NCBI RefSeq assembly: GCF_003675855.1
Contig: NZ_RCIH01000002.1
Span: forward strand, 495,261-559,260
DNA length: 64,000 nucleotides
Direction of reading: 5' to 3'
Source of the DNA: Halostella salina
Lineage (GTDB): Archaea > Halobacteriota > Halobacteria > Halobacteriales > Natronoarchaeaceae
In this document: positions 25,718 to 34,594 of the stretch, one piece after another
Numbering within the stretch: position 1 is the stretch's first letter
How the letters are laid out: every line of letters starts with the position of its first letter
Made by a program: the position numbers and the translations under genes
The notes under the pieces: model-generated
What the model saw: only the letters and a program-made list of their open reading frames with translations
Database searches by the model: none
What the model was told of the DNA's origin: nothing

Positions 25718-26524
25718 TCAGTACAGGACGTGTTCGCTGTCGTAGGAGCCGAGCCGGCGGACCCAGCCGTCCTCGGCGATCGCGTCGAGCACCTCAAGGG
25801 CGTCCTGGGTACGGTCCTCGTACAGCCCGGCGGCCACGTCGATGTGGAACACGTAGTCACCGAGCCGCTCGCCGCTGGGGCGGGACTCGACGCGCGTGAG
25901 GTTGATGTCGCGCTCGGCGAACGGTTCGAGCAGTTCCAGCAGCAGGCCGGGGTAGTTGGCGTTCGGGTAGACGATGACGGAGCTTTTCCCGCCCGCTTCC
26001 GACCGGTCCCCCGACGGCGCGAGGACGAAAAACCGAGTCGCGTTGGAGGTCCGGTCCTGGATGTCCTCGGCGAGCACCTGCAGGTCGCCCCCCGAGTTGT
26101 CGGGGTGGCCGATGGCGGCCACGTTCGGGTCCTCCCGGGCGCGCTGGATGCCCCGCGCCGTGCTGGCGGTCGCCTCCAGTTTCGCGGAGGGGTACTCCGC
26201 CTCCAGGTACTCCCGGCACTGGGCCAGCGCCTGCGAGTGGCTGGCGACGACGGAGAACTCCGGGCCCTGCGCGAGCAGGCCGTGCCGGATCGGCGTGACG
26301 ATCTCCCGGACGACGGCGACCTCGTGGTCGGCCAGCGCGTCCAGCGTCTCGGTGACGCTCCCCTCGATGCTGTTCTCGATCGGCACGACGCCGCGGGGGA
26401 ACTTCCCGCTGGCGACGGCCTCGACGATGCCCGCGACGGACTCGCGGAACTCCACCTCGTCGGCGACGGCGGTCGCCGCGCGGTGGGAGTACGTCCCCTC
26501 GGGACCGAGCGTGACTGCTTGCAT
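25718..26524 (-). CDS. pheA2: Prephenate dehydratase
   Basis: A 268-residue enzyme converting prephenate to phenylpyruvate in phenylalanine synthesis. It has the N-terminal LGPEGTYSHRAA start, PIENSIEGSVTETLD (about 49-63) and the catalytic TRFFVLA motif with Thr at about 164. A C-terminal ACT domain begins near SSVIVYPNANYPG (about 180) and holds NLTRVESRPS, the Phe-binding feedback site. Prephenate dehydratase as a separate polypeptide is usual in archaea. An AAAA element (26551-26554, T-run on the coding strand) is 28 bases upstream, predicting a leaderless mRNA; no Phe-rich leader is seen here. Confidence 0.93.
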   Translation of the reverse strand: MQAVTLGPEGTYSHRAATAVADEVEFRESVAGIVEAVASGKFPRGVVPIENSIEGSVTETLDALADHEVAVVREIVTPIRHGLLAQGPEFSVVASHSQALAQCREYLEAEYPSAKLEATASTARGIQRAREDPNVAAIGHPDNSGGDLQVLAEDIQDRTSNATRFFVLAPSGDRSEAGGKSSVIVYPNANYPGLLLELLEPFAERDINLTRVESRPSGERLGDYVFHIDVAAGLYEDRTQDALEVLDAIAEDGWVRRLGSYDSEHVLY

Positions 26525-26633
26525 TGCCCCACTTTCCCCGGCAGAACGACAAAAGCACACCGGTCGCGGCGGCCGACGCGGGCACCGTCGACGCACGGTT
26601 CGGCGACCCTTCCCGGCCGGCGGCGGGGATCGG

Positions 26634-26639
26634 TTTTTT
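26634..26639 (+). promoter_or_regulatory. T6 TATA-like box upstream of the ZIP-like gene
   Basis: A TTTTTT run centred about 31 bases before the ATG of a 10-codon upstream ORF and 60 bases before the main ATG. Confidence 0.4.
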
Positions 26640-26667
26640 GCCCGCAGCGTCCCTGCATGCGTTCGTT

Positions 26668-26700
26668 ATGACCACCCCCGGCGGCCACGGGTCAGCATGA
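26668..26700 (+). CDS. Ten-codon upstream ORF coupled to the next gene
   Basis: ATG at 26668 opens a 10-codon frame (MTTPGGHGSA) whose TGA (26698-26700) overlaps the ATG of the following gene (26697-26699) in an ATGA junction. The ATG lies close to the start point predicted from the T6 box. Terminating ribosomes could re-initiate on the main gene. It may be chance; no conservation data are available. Confidence 0.35.
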   Translation: MTTPGGHGSA

Positions 26701-27449
26701 GCGGCGTCCGGTCGGCCCTCGGCCGGCGTCGCCGCCTGCTCGGGGCGCTTGCCGCGTCGGCGGTCGTCCCCGCCGGCGAGGCCCGGGCGCACGGGACCGC
26801 CACGGCGGGCGACGCTCCGGCGGTGGCGCTCCCCGTGGTCGTCGCCGTCGCTGCGCTTGCGGGGATCGGCGGCGGGCTGGCGGCCGTCGCGGCGAACGCG
26901 TCGATCCGGCGCGACGCGCTGGCCGTAGTCGACGGTGCCGTCGGCGCGCTGCTGGTCGTTCTGGGCGTCGCGTACGCCGCGTCCGTCGCGACCGCCGCCC
27001 CGGCGCTCGCCGCCGCCGGGGTCGCTGTGGGCCTCGTCGCCGCGTGGGGCGCGCACGGACACGACCGCGTGACCCGCGACCACGCGGCCGCGGCGGCCGT
27101 GGTGACCCACCGTACGGTCGAGGGGGCCGCGCTCGCCGCGGTGTACCTCGCCGGGTCGACGGTGGGCGTCGCCGGCGCGGTGTTACTCGCCGCACACGCG
27201 ACCGTCGAGACCGTCGCTATCGGCGCGATGTACGCCTCGACCGACCGTCGCCGTGGCGTGACCGCCGTGCTCGCGGTACAGGCCGGCTTCCTCGGCGGCG
27301 CCGCGGCCGGCTACGCGCTCTCCGTCGCGGTGCCGGCGACGCCGCGGGTCGTCGTGGTCGCGGCGGGAGCCGGCGCGCTGCTCGCGGTCGGTGCCGGCGA
27401 GATCACCCACGCCCGCGGCGGGCGGTCGGCCCCGACCGGGTCGCCCTGA
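26697..27449 (+). CDS. Membrane protein resembling a degenerate ZIP transporter
   Basis: A 250-residue protein with about seven hydrophobic helices. Two segments, THRTVEGAALAAVYL (about 141-155) and AHATVETVAIGAMY (about 168-181), look like the paired helix-4/helix-5 H-x-x-x-E-G motifs that bind metal in ZIP (zinc/iron permease) proteins; the second has Thr instead of Gly. The ZIP relation is inference from these motifs. It begins with an Arg-rich N-terminus and a short HGTAT segment after the first helix. Confidence 0.55.
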   Translation: MSGVRSALGRRRRLLGALAASAVVPAGEARAHGTATAGDAPAVALPVVVAVAALAGIGGGLAAVAANASIRRDALAVVDGAVGALLVVLGVAYAASVATAAPALAAAGVAVGLVAAWGAHGHDRVTRDHAAAAAVVTHRTVEGAALAAVYLAGSTVGVAGAVLLAAHATVETVAIGAMYASTDRRRGVTAVLAVQAGFLGGAAAGYALSVAVPATPRVVVVAAGAGALLAVGAGEITHARGGRSAPTGSP

Positions 27450-27507
27450 CGCGCGCGGCGGTTCCCCGGATCCGGAGTTACAAGCCCGCTCGGCCGTACC
27501 TTCCGGT

Positions 27508-28128
27508 ATGGGACCGGACCCCGACCCCGCCGGACTCCCCGACGGCCTCGACGCGGGGGGCTGGACCGAGCGCGACCGGACCGTCGAGTCACCGGTCGAC
27601 CTGCCGACCGCGTCGGTTCGCGGCCACACCGCGGTGTACGAGGACGCCGCCCTGCGGGAGTCGGTCCGCGACGCGACCGCGGGGACGCTCGACCGGACGT
27701 GGCGGTTCTTCTTCGCCTCCCGCGTCGTCGTCTCGCCGCTGCCGCCCGGCGTCGGGACGGCAGCGCTGTTCCCGACCGTCGCCGCCGCGGCCCGGGAGTC
27801 GTTCGCCGACGACCTGCGGGACCGCGGCTTCGCGGACCTGAACCGCCGCCGAGTCGGCCGCGTCCGCGTCGGCACCGGCGACCGCGCGACGCTGACCCGG
27901 TACGACGGCGTCCTGCCGGTGGAACGGGGCGGCGACCGCCGCGACCTGCCCGTCGAAGCCCTGCTCGCGGTCTGGAGCCGCGACCGGAGCTTCCGGGTCG
28001 CCGGCGGCGGGTATCCGACCGACGGGTTCGCGTCGGTGCTCGACGGCGACGAGCGCGCGGCCGTCGACGCGCGTTCGGGCACCGAGTACCGCGAGGCGCT
28101 GCTCGACCTGGTGCGGGGCGTCGAATAG
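27508..28128 (+). CDS. Conserved haloarchaeal protein, unknown function
   Basis: A 206-residue soluble protein with an alternating strand/helix pattern (VRGHTAVYEDAALRESV, then RTWRFFFASRVVVSPLPPG) and no signal peptide or metal motif. No function can be assigned. It is convergent with the lpd operon, 22 bases away. Confidence 0.6.
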   Translation: MGPDPDPAGLPDGLDAGGWTERDRTVESPVDLPTASVRGHTAVYEDAALRESVRDATAGTLDRTWRFFFASRVVVSPLPPGVGTAALFPTVAAAARESFADDLRDRGFADLNRRRVGRVRVGTGDRATLTRYDGVLPVERGGDRRDLPVEALLAVWSRDRSFRVAGGGYPTDGFASVLDGDERAAVDARSGTEYREALLDLVRGVE

Positions 28129-28150
28129 AGACGGCAGAAGGGGAGTCGCG

Positions 28151-29602
28151 TTACCGATTCAGCGCGTGGATCGCGTGCCCCAGCGCGTTCGCGCAGGCTT
28201 CCATCACGCCCTCGGCGAGCGTGGGGTGGGTGTGGACCGTCGACGCCACGTCCTCCAGCGTCGCGCCCATCTCGATGGCGAGGCCGAACTCGGCGATCAG
28301 CTCCGACGCCTCGGGGCCGACGACCTGCGCGCCGAGGATGAAGCCGCTGTCCTCGTCGGCGACGACGCGGACGAACCCCTCGTCCTCGCCGGTGGTCAGC
28401 GCCCGGCCGCTGGCGCGGAACGGGAACTGGCCGACGACGGGGGTGAAGCCGGCGTCCTCGGCCTCGGCCTCGGTGAGCCCGACGGTGCCGACCTCGGGGT
28501 CGGTAAAGACCGCGGCGGGGACCGCCTGATAGTCGAGCGCGGCGGGTTCGCCGGCGATCACCTCGGCGGCCACCTCGCCCTCCTTGCTACCCTTGTGGGC
28601 GAGCATCGGCTCGCCGGCCACGTCGCCGACCGCGAAGATGTGGTCCTGCTCGGTGCGGGCGCGGTCGTCCGTCTCGATGAAGCCGTCGTCGTTCGGCTCG
28701 ATGCCCGCCGCTTCGAGGTTGAGCGTGTCGGTCACCGGCTGGCGGCCGACCGCGACGAGCACCTTGTCGGCGTCGAAGGTCTCGGCCGCGCCGCCGTCCG
28801 CTTCCGCAGCGGCCTCCTCGTCGACAGTCTCCGTCGACACGCGGATCCCGTCGTCGACTTCCTCCCAGCCGCTCGCGGTCCGGCCGAAGTGGAAGTCGAT
28901 GCCGAGTGACTCGGCGCGGTCGCGGACGATCCGCTTGACGTCGTCCTCGTAGCCCGGCAGCACGTCGTCCAGCATCTCGACGACGGTCACGTCGGTGCCG
29001 AGCTTGGCGAACACCGTCGACAGCTCCATCCCGATGTAGCCCGCGCCGACGACGACCATGCTGTCCGGCAGCGAGTCCAGCGCGAGCGCGTCCCGCGAGG
29101 AGAGCACCGGCTCGTCCTCGTAGGAGAACCCGGGGATCTCGATGGGCCGGGAGCCGGTCGCGATGATCGCGTGCTCGAACTCGACGGTCTCGCTGCCCTG
29201 CCCCTCGCCGCCGTGGGCGACGCGGACGCTGTTCTCGTCGGCGAACTCCGCCCGCCCCTCGATGAGGTTGACGCCGTTCGCCTTGTTCAGCTTCTCGACG
29301 CCGCTCGTGAGCTGGTCGACCACGCCGTCCTTCCACTCGACCATCTTCGCCAGGTCGACCGCGGGGTCGGCGTGGACGCCCATCTCCTCGGCGTTGCCCG
29401 CCTCGTGGGCCACGTCCGCCGCCGTGATCATGGCCTTCGACGGGATGCAGCCGTGGTTCAGGCAGCTCCCGCCGTAGGCGTCTTTCTCGACGAGCGTCAC
29501 GTCGAGGTCCAACTGACCGGCGCGGATGGCGGCCACGTAGCCGCCCGGTCCCGCGCCGATCACCAGTACGTCAGTTCCTGTTGCGATGTCTCCGACGACC
29601 AT
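28151..29602 (-). CDS. lpdA: Dihydrolipoyl dehydrogenase (E3)
   Basis: A 483-residue flavoprotein that reoxidises the E2-bound dihydrolipoamide and passes electrons to NAD+. It has the FAD GxGxxG motif VIGAGPGGYVA (about 14-24), the redox disulfide CLNHGC (Cys47 and Cys52), the NAD motif VVGAGYIGMEL (about 180), an FAD-binding FAVGDVAGEPMLAHKG, and the C-terminal HTHPTLAEG catalytic His-Glu pair. Last gene of the E1alpha-E1beta-E2-E3 operon; its ATG overlaps the E2 stop (TAATG). Confidence 0.95.
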   Translation of the reverse strand: MVVGDIATGTDVLVIGAGPGGYVAAIRAGQLDLDVTLVEKDAYGGSCLNHGCIPSKAMITAADVAHEAGNAEEMGVHADPAVDLAKMVEWKDGVVDQLTSGVEKLNKANGVNLIEGRAEFADENSVRVAHGGEGQGSETVEFEHAIIATGSRPIEIPGFSYEDEPVLSSRDALALDSLPDSMVVVGAGYIGMELSTVFAKLGTDVTVVEMLDDVLPGYEDDVKRIVRDRAESLGIDFHFGRTASGWEEVDDGIRVSTETVDEEAAAEADGGAAETFDADKVLVAVGRQPVTDTLNLEAAGIEPNDDGFIETDDRARTEQDHIFAVGDVAGEPMLAHKGSKEGEVAAEVIAGEPAALDYQAVPAAVFTDPEVGTVGLTEAEAEDAGFTPVVGQFPFRASGRALTTGEDEGFVRVVADEDSGFILGAQVVGPEASELIAEFGLAIEMGATLEDVASTVHTHPTLAEGVMEACANALGHAIHALNR

Positions 29603-31146
29603 TACTCTAGTAGCAGTAGCTCCGGCTGTTTCAGGTATTCTTTCACGCGGTTCGTAAAGCGTGCGGCGTCAGCGCCGTCGACGATGCGGTGGTCGGCCGA
29701 CAGCGACAGCGGCAGCGTGTGGCGCGCGACCACCTCGCCGTCCTCGACGACCGGGCGCTGCTCGATGGTGCCGAGCGCGAGGATCGCCACCTCGGGGTAG
29801 TTGATGATCGGCGTCGCGTACTCCCCGCCGATCCCGCCGATGTTCGTGATGGTGAACGTGCCGCCCTGCATCTCGTCGATGCTGATGGAGCGGTCCCGCG
29901 CCTTCTGGACCTTCTCGTTCATCTCGGAGGCGATCTGGAGCAGCCCCTTGCGGTCCACGTCGTCGACCACGGGCACCATCAGGCCGGCGTCGGTCGCCGT
30001 CGCCACGCCGACGTTGTAGTACTGCTTCTTGACGATCTCCTCGTTCTCCTCGTCGAGGCTGGCGTTGACCATCGGGAACTCCTTCAGCGCCGCCGTGACG
30101 GCCTTCATCACCAGCGGCATGTACGTCAGCCGGATCCCGCGGTCCTCGGCCTCGACCTTGAGGCGCTCGCGGGTCTCCACGAGGTTCGTCACGTCGACCG
30201 TGTCGTGGTGGGTGATGTGGGGTGCGGTGTACTTCGACTGCTCCATCTGGTCGCCGATGGACTTGCGGACGCCGCGGTACGGCTCGCGGACCTCGCGCTC
30301 GGCCGGCTCCTCGCGCCGGGCCAGCGCCTCGGTGTCGGCGCGCTGGGCCTCCTGCTGGGCCTGTGCGTACTCGCGCACCGCCTCGGGCGTGACGAAGGGC
30401 TCGCCGTCGCGCTCCTCGGTCGCGGGGACGGCGTTCAGGTCGACGCCCTCCTCCTCGGCGAGTTTGCGCGTCGCGGGCGCGGCCAGCGTGCGGTCGCGGT
30501 CGGCCGACTCGACCGATGCTGCGGTGCCGCCCGTCGCCCCGCCGGTTTGGGCGCTGTCGGCGGACACCGCGCCGGCGTCGGCCTCGGCGGTTGCGCCGTC
30601 GTCCGCGCCGCCCGTCGTCGTCTCGGCGGTCGCCGGCTCCGGTTCGGCCTCGTCGTCCTCGGCCGCGGCGCGCACGTCCTGTTCGGTCACGCGGCCGCTC
30701 GGGCCGCTGCCCTCGACGGCGGCGATGTCGACGCCGAGTTCGCGGGCCAGCCGTCGTGCGCTCGGCGCGGCGAACACGCGGCCCTCCGGCGTCTCGACCT
30801 CCTCGTCGGCGTCGACGGCCGTCTCGCTGCCCGCGTCGCCCGCCGGTTCGGATGCGGCGTCGTCGCCCGCCGGCTCGGCGGTCTCCTCGGCTGGTTCGTC
30901 GGCCTCGCCCTCCACGTCGAACGTGATGATCACCGTCCCGACGGGGACCATCTCGCCCTCCTCGGCGTTGATGTCGCGGACGGTGCCGTCGACCGGCGAC
31001 GGCACCTCGACGATGGCCTTGTCGGTCTCGACCTCCGCGACCGGCTGGTCCTCCTCGACCGCGTCGCCCTCGTCGACGAGCCACTGGACGATCTCGCCCT
31101 CGCTGACGCCCTCGCCGACGTCGGGCAGCTTGAATTCGCGTACCAT
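29602..31146 (-). CDS. 2-oxoacid dehydrogenase E2, dihydrolipoamide acyltransferase
   Basis: A 514-residue core subunit. The N-terminal lipoyl domain (about 1-78) carries the lipoylated Lys43 in ETDKAIVEV. After an acidic Ala/Asp/Glu-rich linker come two E3/E1-binding-type domains: FAAPSARRLARELGVDI (about 122-159) and LAAPATRKLAEEEGVDL (about 219-262). The C-terminal catalytic domain (about 285-514) ends with ADHRIVDGA, giving the HxxxDG active site at 486-491. Two peripheral-binding domains are more than the usual one for a single-lipoyl E2. Gap to E1beta is 3 bases. Confidence 0.94.
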   Translation of the reverse strand: MVREFKLPDVGEGVSEGEIVQWLVDEGDAVEEDQPVAEVETDKAIVEVPSPVDGTVRDINAEEGEMVPVGTVIITFDVEGEADEPAEETAEPAGDDAASEPAGDAGSETAVDADEEVETPEGRVFAAPSARRLARELGVDIAAVEGSGPSGRVTEQDVRAAAEDDEAEPEPATAETTTGGADDGATAEADAGAVSADSAQTGGATGGTAASVESADRDRTLAAPATRKLAEEEGVDLNAVPATEERDGEPFVTPEAVREYAQAQQEAQRADTEALARREEPAEREVREPYRGVRKSIGDQMEQSKYTAPHITHHDTVDVTNLVETRERLKVEAEDRGIRLTYMPLVMKAVTAALKEFPMVNASLDEENEEIVKKQYYNVGVATATDAGLMVPVVDDVDRKGLLQIASEMNEKVQKARDRSISIDEMQGGTFTITNIGGIGGEYATPIINYPEVAILALGTIEQRPVVEDGEVVARHTLPLSLSADHRIVDGADAARFTNRVKEYLKQPELLLLE

Positions 31147-31149
31147 TGT

Positions 31150-32142
31150 TCAGAACTCCACGGCGTCGCGGATGCCCGTCTTGATCCGCGCCGGTTCGGG
31201 GAGATAGTAGTCCTCCAGCGCGTACAGCGGGAAAGGCGTATCGAAGCCGGTGATCCGTTCGACGGGAGCCTCCTGATACAGCATTGCCTCCTCCTGAATG
31301 ATGCTCGTGATCTCCGCGCCGAGCCCGCCCGTCTTCGGAGCCTCGTGGACGACCGCCGCGCGGCCGGTCCGCTTGAACGACTCGACGATGGTGTCCTGGT
31401 CCAGCGGCGAGACGGTGCGGAGGTCGACGACTTCCACGTCGATCTCACCCTCGAGGTCCTCGGCCGCCTCCATCGTCGGCCGGGTCATCGCGCCCCAGGT
31501 GAACACCGAGATGTCGCTTCCCTCGCGGCGGACCGCGGCCTCGCCGATCGGCACCTCGTAGGACTCCTCGGGCACCTCGCCGCGGAACGCCCGGTAGATG
31601 AGCTTCGGTTCGAGGAAGACGACGGGGTCGGGGTCCCGGATCGCGCTGGTCAGCAGCCCCTTCGTGTCGTACGGCGTCGACGGGATGACGACCTTCAGGC
31701 CGGGCTGGTGGACGAAGAAGGCCTCCGTCGACTCCGAGTGGTGTTCCGGCGCGCGGATGCCGCCGCCGTACGGCGCGCGGATCGTCATCGGGCAGGTGAA
31801 CCGGCCGCGGCTCCGCGTCCGGATGCGCGCCGCGTGGGAGACGATCTGGTCGAAGCCGGGGTAAATGAAGCCGAGGAACTGGATCTCCGGCACCGGCCGC
31901 AGGCCGTACGCGGCCATGCCGATCGCGGTGCCGATGATCCCGGACTCGGCCAGCGGCGTGTCGATCACGCGCCGGTCGCCGAACTCGTCGTACAGCCCCT
32001 CGGTGGCGCGGAACACGCCGCCGTTTTTCCCGACGTCCTCGCCCATCACGAGCACGTCGTCGTCCCGGTGCATCTCCGTCTCCAGTCCGTCTCTGACCGC
32101 CTGTACGAGCGTGAGGTCTTGGGTCTGTGATTCTGCTGCCAT
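31150..32142 (-). CDS. 2-oxoacid dehydrogenase E1, beta subunit
   Basis: A 330-residue subunit pairing with E1alpha to decarboxylate a 2-oxoacid with thiamine diphosphate. It shows VQAVRDGLETEM, GEDVGKNGGVFRAT, DTPLAESGIIG and the strongly conserved EIQFLGFIYPGFDQIVSHAA segment. Similarity covers both pyruvate and branched-chain 2-oxoacid complexes; the substrate of these haloarchaeal complexes cannot be settled from sequence. It sits 2 bases after E1alpha and 3 bases before E2, within one operon. Confidence 0.93.
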   Translation of the reverse strand: MAAESQTQDLTLVQAVRDGLETEMHRDDDVLVMGEDVGKNGGVFRATEGLYDEFGDRRVIDTPLAESGIIGTAIGMAAYGLRPVPEIQFLGFIYPGFDQIVSHAARIRTRSRGRFTCPMTIRAPYGGGIRAPEHHSESTEAFFVHQPGLKVVIPSTPYDTKGLLTSAIRDPDPVVFLEPKLIYRAFRGEVPEESYEVPIGEAAVRREGSDISVFTWGAMTRPTMEAAEDLEGEIDVEVVDLRTVSPLDQDTIVESFKRTGRAAVVHEAPKTGGLGAEITSIIQEEAMLYQEAPVERITGFDTPFPLYALEDYYLPEPARIKTGIRDAVEF

Positions 32143-32144
32143 AG

Positions 32145-33254
32145 TCAGTCCTCCAGTAGCGCGTCGTCGCCGTGCGTCTCGCGGATCCGTTCGAACCACT
32201 CCAGCTGTTCCTGCAGTCGCTTGGGCATGTCTGCGTACACGTGCGCGAAGATCTCCTCGGGGTCCGGCCGGTCGACCGACTCCGCGGCGTCGATGGCGTC
32301 GGCCACGTCCTCCTCGATCCCGGCCTCGATGGCGTCGATGCGCTCGTCGTCGAGCCGGCCGGTCGACTTCAGGAACGTCTCCATGCGCGGGATCGGGTCC
32401 TTCTGCTTCCAGCGCTCGACCTCCTCCTCCTCGCGGTAGACGGAGGGATCGTCGGCGGTGGTGTGTGCGCCAAAGCGGTACTGCACCGCCTCGATGAGCG
32501 TGGGCCGGAGCTGGCCCTGCCCGGGGTCTTTCGTCTTCTCGACGGCCTCGCGTGTCACCTTGTACACCGCGAGGGGGTCCATCCCGTCGACCTGCACGCC
32601 CTCGAAGCCGTAGGCCGTCGCCTTCTGGGCGAGCGTCTCGCTGGCTGTCTGGCGCTCCCGGGGGACCGAGATGGCCCACTGGTTGTTGTTACAGAAAAAC
32701 ACCGTCGGCGTGTCGAACACGCCGGCGAAGTTCAGCCCCTCGTGGAAGTCGCCCTCGCTGGTCGCGCCGTCGCCGAAGTAACAGAGGAACGCCTTCTCCT
32801 CGCCTTTCAGCTTCGACGCCCACGACGCGCCCGTCGCGTGGGGGATCTGCGTGGCGATGGGCACCGCCGAGGTGAACACGTTCAGCTCCTCGGGGATCTC
32901 CATCCCCTCCTCGCTGCCCATCCAGTACAGCAGCGTCTGTTTCAGGGAGAGCCCCCGTGCGAGCGCCGCGCCGTGTTCGCGGTAGCTCGGGAACAGCCAG
33001 TCGTTCTCGTCTAACGCGTGAGCGCTGCCGATCTGTGCGCCCTCCTGCCCCGACAGCGGCGGGTACGTCCCCATCCGCCCCTGTCGCTGGAGGCTGACGG
33101 CCCGCTGGTCGAACCGGCGGGCCAGCCGCATCTCGCGGTACATCTCCACCAGCTCCTCGTCGGAGAGGTCGGGTACCTCCGCCTCGTCGAGTACCCGACC
33201 GGTGTCGTCCAGCACCTGTACGCGGTCCTGGGGATCGTGCTGTAACGTACTCAC
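32145..33254 (-). CDS. 2-oxoacid dehydrogenase E1, alpha subunit
   Basis: A 369-residue thiamine-diphosphate subunit. The ThDP motif runs from [18 protein letters not shown] (about 164-181) to the NNNQWAIS end, and the phosphorylation-loop-like [13 protein letters not shown] is present near residue 260. The start is GTG at 33254 ([10 protein letters not shown]), decided by a GGAGG Shine-Dalgarno at 33263-33267 with 8 bases spacing; the longer open frame upstream has no coding character. A 7-codon ORF overlaps this start. First gene of the operon. Confidence 0.93.
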   Translation of the reverse strand: MSTLQHDPQDRVQVLDDTGRVLDEAEVPDLSDEELVEMYREMRLARRFDQRAVSLQRQGRMGTYPPLSGQEGAQIGSAHALDENDWLFPSYREHGAALARGLSLKQTLLYWMGSEEGMEIPEELNVFTSAVPIATQIPHATGASWASKLKGEEKAFLCYFGDGATSEGDFHEGLNFAGVFDTPTVFFCNNNQWAISVPRERQTASETLAQKATAYGFEGVQVDGMDPLAVYKVTREAVEKTKDPGQGQLRPTLIEAVQYRFGAHTTADDPSVYREEEEVERWKQKDPIPRMETFLKSTGRLDDERIDAIEAGIEEDVADAIDAAESVDRPDPEEIFAHVYADMPKRLQEQLEWFERIRETHGDDALLED

Positions 33255-33274
33255 GGTCGGACCCTCCGTTCCAT
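33251..33274 (-). CDS. Seven-codon leaderless upstream ORF coupled to E1alpha
   Basis: On the minus strand ATG at 33274 opens MERRVRP, and its TGA overlaps the E1alpha GTG (GTGA). The ATG lies 26 bases from the TATA centre, exactly where transcription should begin, so it would be leaderless. The Shine-Dalgarno of E1alpha lies inside this mini-ORF, so its translation could gate access to that site. Confidence 0.45.
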   Translation of the reverse strand: MERRVRP

Positions 33275-33297
33275 ACCTGCACGGACGATCGCTCGGG

Positions 33298-33303
33298 TTA
33301 TAT
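33298..33303 (-). promoter_or_regulatory. TATA box of the 2-oxoacid dehydrogenase operon
   Basis: ATATAA on the minus strand within an AT-rich patch (33298-33330), centred 26 bases before the mini-ORF ATG at 33274. Confidence 0.65.
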
Positions 33304-33527
33304 GATTTTCGTAAATAATTTACTATCAACCCCATTCTTGCCAGCGGTTCGCATGGACGTGCGGGGAGCGCGGGCGAAAGTCGACGAAGATTCAAAACTC
33401 CCCCGAGAAGTTAGAAACCTTTTCCGCGAATCCGCCAGTCGCCGTGTTCGGTGACCGATCGGTCAGGAGCCGCGGCGACGCCGGCCCGTCCTGTACTGTC
33501 GCAACGCTGCCGGGGCCACGACGGCCG

Positions 33528-34502
33528 TCAGGCCGACGCCCGCGCCTCTTCGCGGGCCTGCTCGACGGATTTCCCCTCCCGCAGGACGGCGTCGACGAAC
33601 AGTTCGCCGGCCTTGTACGAGGAGCGAACCATCGGCCCGGAGGCACAGTAGAGGAAGTCGAGTTCGTCCTCGGCGACGCGCCGCCACGTGTCGTACTTGT
33701 CCGGGTGGACGTACTTCCGGACGGGCAGGTGGTCCCGCGAGGGCCGGAGATACTGGCCGAGCGTCACCACGTCCACGTCGGCCGCCCGGAGGTCCGCGAG
33801 GGTGCGGTACACCTCGTGGTCGTACTCCCCGTGGCCGAGCATGATGGAGGTCTTCGTGTACGCGTCGGACTCGCGGGCCGCCTGTTCGAGCACGCGGAGG
33901 CTCTGTTCGTAGCCCGCTCGCGGGTCCCGCACCCGCCCCTGCAGGCGCTGGACCGTCTCGACGTTATGGGCGATCACGTCCGGGTCGGCGTCGATTATCT
34001 CCCGCACTAACCGTTCCTCGCCCTGGAAGTCGGGGATCAGCACCTCGACGAGGATCCCGGGGTCGCGACGCTTGATCTCCCGGATCGTCTCCGCGAAGTG
34101 GCCCGCGCCCTGCCCGTCCAGGTCGTCGCGGTCGACCGACGTGAGAACGACGTAGTCCAGCCCGATTTCAGCGACCGCGCTGGCGACGTTTTCGGGTTCG
34201 TCGGGGTCCAGCGGCTGGCCGCCGCCGGTGTCCACGTCGCAGAACCCGCAGTTCCGGGTACAGGAGTCGCCCATCAGCATGAACGTCGCCGTCCCGCCGC
34301 CGTCGCCGTCGGCGGCGTCGTCAGCCTCCCCGTTCGGCGACCCGCTGGTTCGCCCGCTCCAGCACTCCCCGAGGTTCGGGCAGTTGGCCTCCTCGCAGAC
34401 CGTGGTCAGGTCGTGGTCCCGCAGCGTCTCCTTGATCCCGGTGAACTCCTCCCCCGCCGGCGGCTGGACCGCCAGCCAGTCGGGCTTTCGCGGGCGGCTC
34501 AT
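33528..34502 (-). CDS. lipA: Lipoyl synthase
   Basis: A 324-residue radical-SAM enzyme inserting two sulfurs into octanoyl groups to make lipoyl cofactor, needed by the neighbouring E2. The auxiliary cluster ligands are Cys36, Cys41 and Cys47 (CEEANCPNLGEC); the radical-SAM CxxxCxxC is CTRNCGFC (Cys81, 85, 88); the conserved RSSYKAGE end is present. Between the two cysteine sets lies an acidic Gly/Asp insertion (about 51-72), longer than in bacterial LipA and probably a haloarchaeal surface loop. It lies 273 bases upstream of the dehydrogenase operon, on the same strand. Confidence 0.93.
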   Translation of the reverse strand: MSRPRKPDWLAVQPPAGEEFTGIKETLRDHDLTTVCEEANCPNLGECWSGRTSGSPNGEADDAADGDGGGTATFMLMGDSCTRNCGFCDVDTGGGQPLDPDEPENVASAVAEIGLDYVVLTSVDRDDLDGQGAGHFAETIREIKRRDPGILVEVLIPDFQGEERLVREIIDADPDVIAHNVETVQRLQGRVRDPRAGYEQSLRVLEQAARESDAYTKTSIMLGHGEYDHEVYRTLADLRAADVDVVTLGQYLRPSRDHLPVRKYVHPDKYDTWRRVAEDELDFLYCASGPMVRSSYKAGELFVDAVLREGKSVEQAREEARASA

Positions 34503-34594
34503 GGTCGATCCTGACGGACCATCCGGTGAAAAGCGGTGGGGTTTGGCGACCGTTGCGCTCGCCGTCGAACCGGCGGCTATTTTTCCCCACCAAT

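Noticed and set aside
26525..26660. Search for a Phe-rich leader before pheA2
   Set aside because: The upstream frame contains no Phe cluster and a T-run sits 28 bases before the start, so the gene appears leaderless.
29689..32130. 813-codon plus-strand frame across E2 and E1beta
   Set aside because: Shadow of the dehydrogenase operon; no recognisable motif.
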